In this document: positions 6,918 to 7,518 of the stretch, piece after piece
Position numbering within the stretch: position 1 is the first letter of the stretch
Layout of the letters: each line of letters begins with the position of its first letter
NCBI GenBank assembly: GCA_016880225.1
Contig: JAEHDT010000009.1
Location: forward strand, 1-7,518
DNA length: 7,518 bases
From: Gemmatimonadota bacterium
GTDB taxonomy: Bacteria; Gemmatimonadota; Gemmatimonadetes; Gemmatimonadales; GWC2-71-9
Reading direction: 5' to 3'
Notes under the pieces: model-generated
Told to the model about the DNA's origin: nothing
Database searches by the model: none
Seen by the model: only the letters and a program-made list of their open reading frames with translations
Program-made: the position numbers and the translations under genes

Positions 6918-6946
6918 AATATGCGAAATCCGCCCCACCCGGGCAA
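6918..6946 (-). promoter_or_regulatory. Candidate sigma70-like promoter for the charged-tail membrane protein
   Basis: Read on the minus strand, TTGCCC (6941-6946, four of six matches to TTGACA) and CATATT (6918-6923, four of six to TATAAT) are separated by exactly 17 bases. The -10 box ends six bases before the ATG at 6911, so transcription would start at or next to the start codon. This fits the absence of a Shine-Dalgarno. It is a motif match by eye in an otherwise GC-rich stretch. Confidence 0.38.
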
Positions 6947-6973
6947 ATTGGGGCGGTCTCTCACCGGGTGAGA
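6930..6973. repeat. Two inverted repeats in the divergent spacer
   Basis: CCGCCCC (6930-6936) is complementary to GGGGCGG (6950-6956) across 13 bases. A third copy of the arm, GGGGCG at 6912-6917, could pair with the first instead. Next to it, TCTCACC (6959-6965) and GGTGAGA (6967-6973) form a 15-base palindrome with one central base. These could be operator half-sites or RNA hairpins. The second palindrome contains the Shine-Dalgarno-like GGTGA of the possible microprotein, so folding would reduce access to it. The repeats are directly visible; their function is inferred. Confidence 0.5.
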
Positions 6974-6976
6974 CGG

Positions 6977-7054
6977 ATGCTGGCGCTGCTGATCCTCGCG
7001 GTCGTGCTGGTCGGAGCTGTGATCTTCGTGCTGCGCCGCTACATGTCCGGCTGA
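6977..7054 (+). CDS. Possible 25-residue single-helix membrane microprotein
   Basis: A short open frame begins with ATG 6977 and ends with TGA 7052-7054. Residues 2-18 are almost purely aliphatic (LALLILAVVLVGAVIFV) and are followed by Leu-Arg-Arg-Tyr, so the product would be one membrane helix with a positive cytoplasmic C-terminus. GGTGA at 6967-6971 is a plausible Shine-Dalgarno five bases before the ATG. An in-frame GTG at 6968 would add three residues (Arg-Arg at positions 2-3) but overlaps that site. It diverges from the 147-residue membrane protein gene and stops nine bases before the end of the convergent glycosidase gene. No family is recognised. Short GC-rich frames rich in Leu, Val and Ala can arise by chance, so confidence is limited. 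Confidence 0.4.
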   Translation: MLALLILAVVLVGAVIFVLRRYMSG

Positions 7055-7063
7055 GCGGCGGGG

Positions 7064-7518
7064 CTAGGGATGTCCGACGCGGCGGCGCGGATCCCACACC
7101 GCGACGCCGACGCGCGAGTCCGCCGTACCGTAATAGAGGTACCACCGCCCCCGGAACGGCACGAGGCCCTCCACGAACGTTGTGCCCGCCTCGTACTGTC
7201 CCGTTCGCTCGTAGGTCTCCGTAGGCGCGATGAACGGGGCGTCGGAGCGGGCGATGAGTTTGGCCGGATTGCGGGCGTCGAACAGCGCCTGGCCGCCCGA
7301 GTAGACGCGCGGGGCAAGACCCGGATCGCCATGGGTCGAGTCGTTTCCGGCGTTGTACAGGACGAGGATGCCGCGCTGGGTAATGAGGGCCGGCGGTCCG
7401 CCCTCGACCAGCCAGGAATCGAAGTATCCCGGCCGCGGGGCGAGGACCCTGACGAGCCGGCCGTCCGCGTCCTCGAGCGGCGTCCAGTCTACCAGGTTAT
7501 CGGAAGTCGCGATGTGGA
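7064..7518 (-). CDS. GH130/GH43-like beta-propeller glycoside hydrolase or phosphorylase, C-terminal part (5' end outside window)
   Basis: Minus-strand frame open from the window edge (first whole codon at 7516-7514) to TAG at 7064-7066, giving 150 residues. It reads as the last blades of a five-bladed propeller. The start has HIATSDNLVDWTPL, a typical blade with a substrate-facing SxDxxxW pattern. A strand-turn ILVLYNAGND then leads to YSGGQALFDARNPAKLIARS, followed by PFIAPTETYERTGQY, FVEGLVPFRGRWYLYYGTAD and VGVAVWDP. The order GGQ.LFD..NPAK...R...P...P...YE..G......FVEG.......LYYG.AD..VGVA strongly resembles GH130 (DUF377) proteins, which act on beta-mannosides and related glycans by hydrolysis or phosphorolysis. 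The N-terminal catalytic part is outside the window, so activity, subfamily and secretion cannot be judged. Domain recognition is good; substrate is unknown. Confidence 0.78.
   Translation of the reverse strand, partial: HIATSDNLVDWTPLEDADGRLVRVLAPRPGYFDSWLVEGGPPALITQRGILVLYNAGNDSTHGDPGLAPRVYSGGQALFDARNPAKLIARSDAPFIAPTETYERTGQYEAGTTFVEGLVPFRGRWYLYYGTADSRVGVAVWDPRRRVGHP

Noticed and set aside
6912..7145. Upstream extension of the charged-tail membrane protein by 78 residues
   Set aside because: Low-complexity Arg/Pro/Ser composition, crosses the inverted repeats and promoter-like pair, and overlaps the convergent glycosidase end.
7039..7332. 97-residue minus-strand frame at the right end
   Set aside because: Ser/Arg/Ala-rich shadow in a different frame from the glycosidase, which has clear family motifs over the same bases.

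Overview
The window is GC-rich throughout (coding and intergenic), with tightly packed genes, several starts that lack a clear Shine-Dalgarno, and a large Ser/Thr kinase of the kinase/TolB-like/TPR type. Together with the other gene families this suggests a soil- or sediment-type bacterium. Gemmatimonadota is my best guess, but it is an inference from protein style and no marker gene is present.

Layout. (1) 1-2767, plus strand: the 3' end of deoC (deoxyribose-phosphate aldolase of the long, animal-like type), followed after one base by a 799-residue aldehyde dehydrogenase of ALDH16 architecture: a complete catalytic ALDH unit joined to a truncated pseudo-ALDH unit. The aldolase releases acetaldehyde and glyceraldehyde 3-phosphate, and the coupled dehydrogenase probably oxidises an aldehyde from this or a related reaction. 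(2) 2772-2812: an imperfect stem-loop at the junction of two convergent transcription units. (3) 2792-5688, minus strand: a likely operon that starts with a 747-residue cytosolic Ser/Thr kinase (kinase, TolB-N/adenylate-cyclase-like domain, TPR array). It continues with a 126-residue protein carrying a four-cysteine zinc ribbon and ends with a possible 63-residue Cys/His protein. (4) 5785-6471, plus strand: an uncharacterised four-helix membrane protein, diverging from the kinase across a 96-base spacer. (5) 6468-6911, minus strand: an uncharacterised membrane protein with a long, highly charged helical tail. Its stop overlaps the stop of the preceding gene. (6) 6912-7054: a short divergent region with inverted repeats, a promoter-like pair for the minus-strand gene and a possible 25-residue single-helix microprotein on the plus strand. 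(7) 7064-7518, minus strand: the C-terminal part of a GH130/GH43-like beta-propeller glycosidase or phosphorylase.

There is no tRNA, rRNA, CRISPR array, insertion sequence or integrase, and no intergenic stretch longer than about 100 bases. Most of the window looks like ordinary chromosomal content. The parts most worth a second look are the DERA-ALDH16 pairing, the kinase operon with two small cysteine-containing downstream products, and the compact regulatory/microprotein region at 6912-7054.
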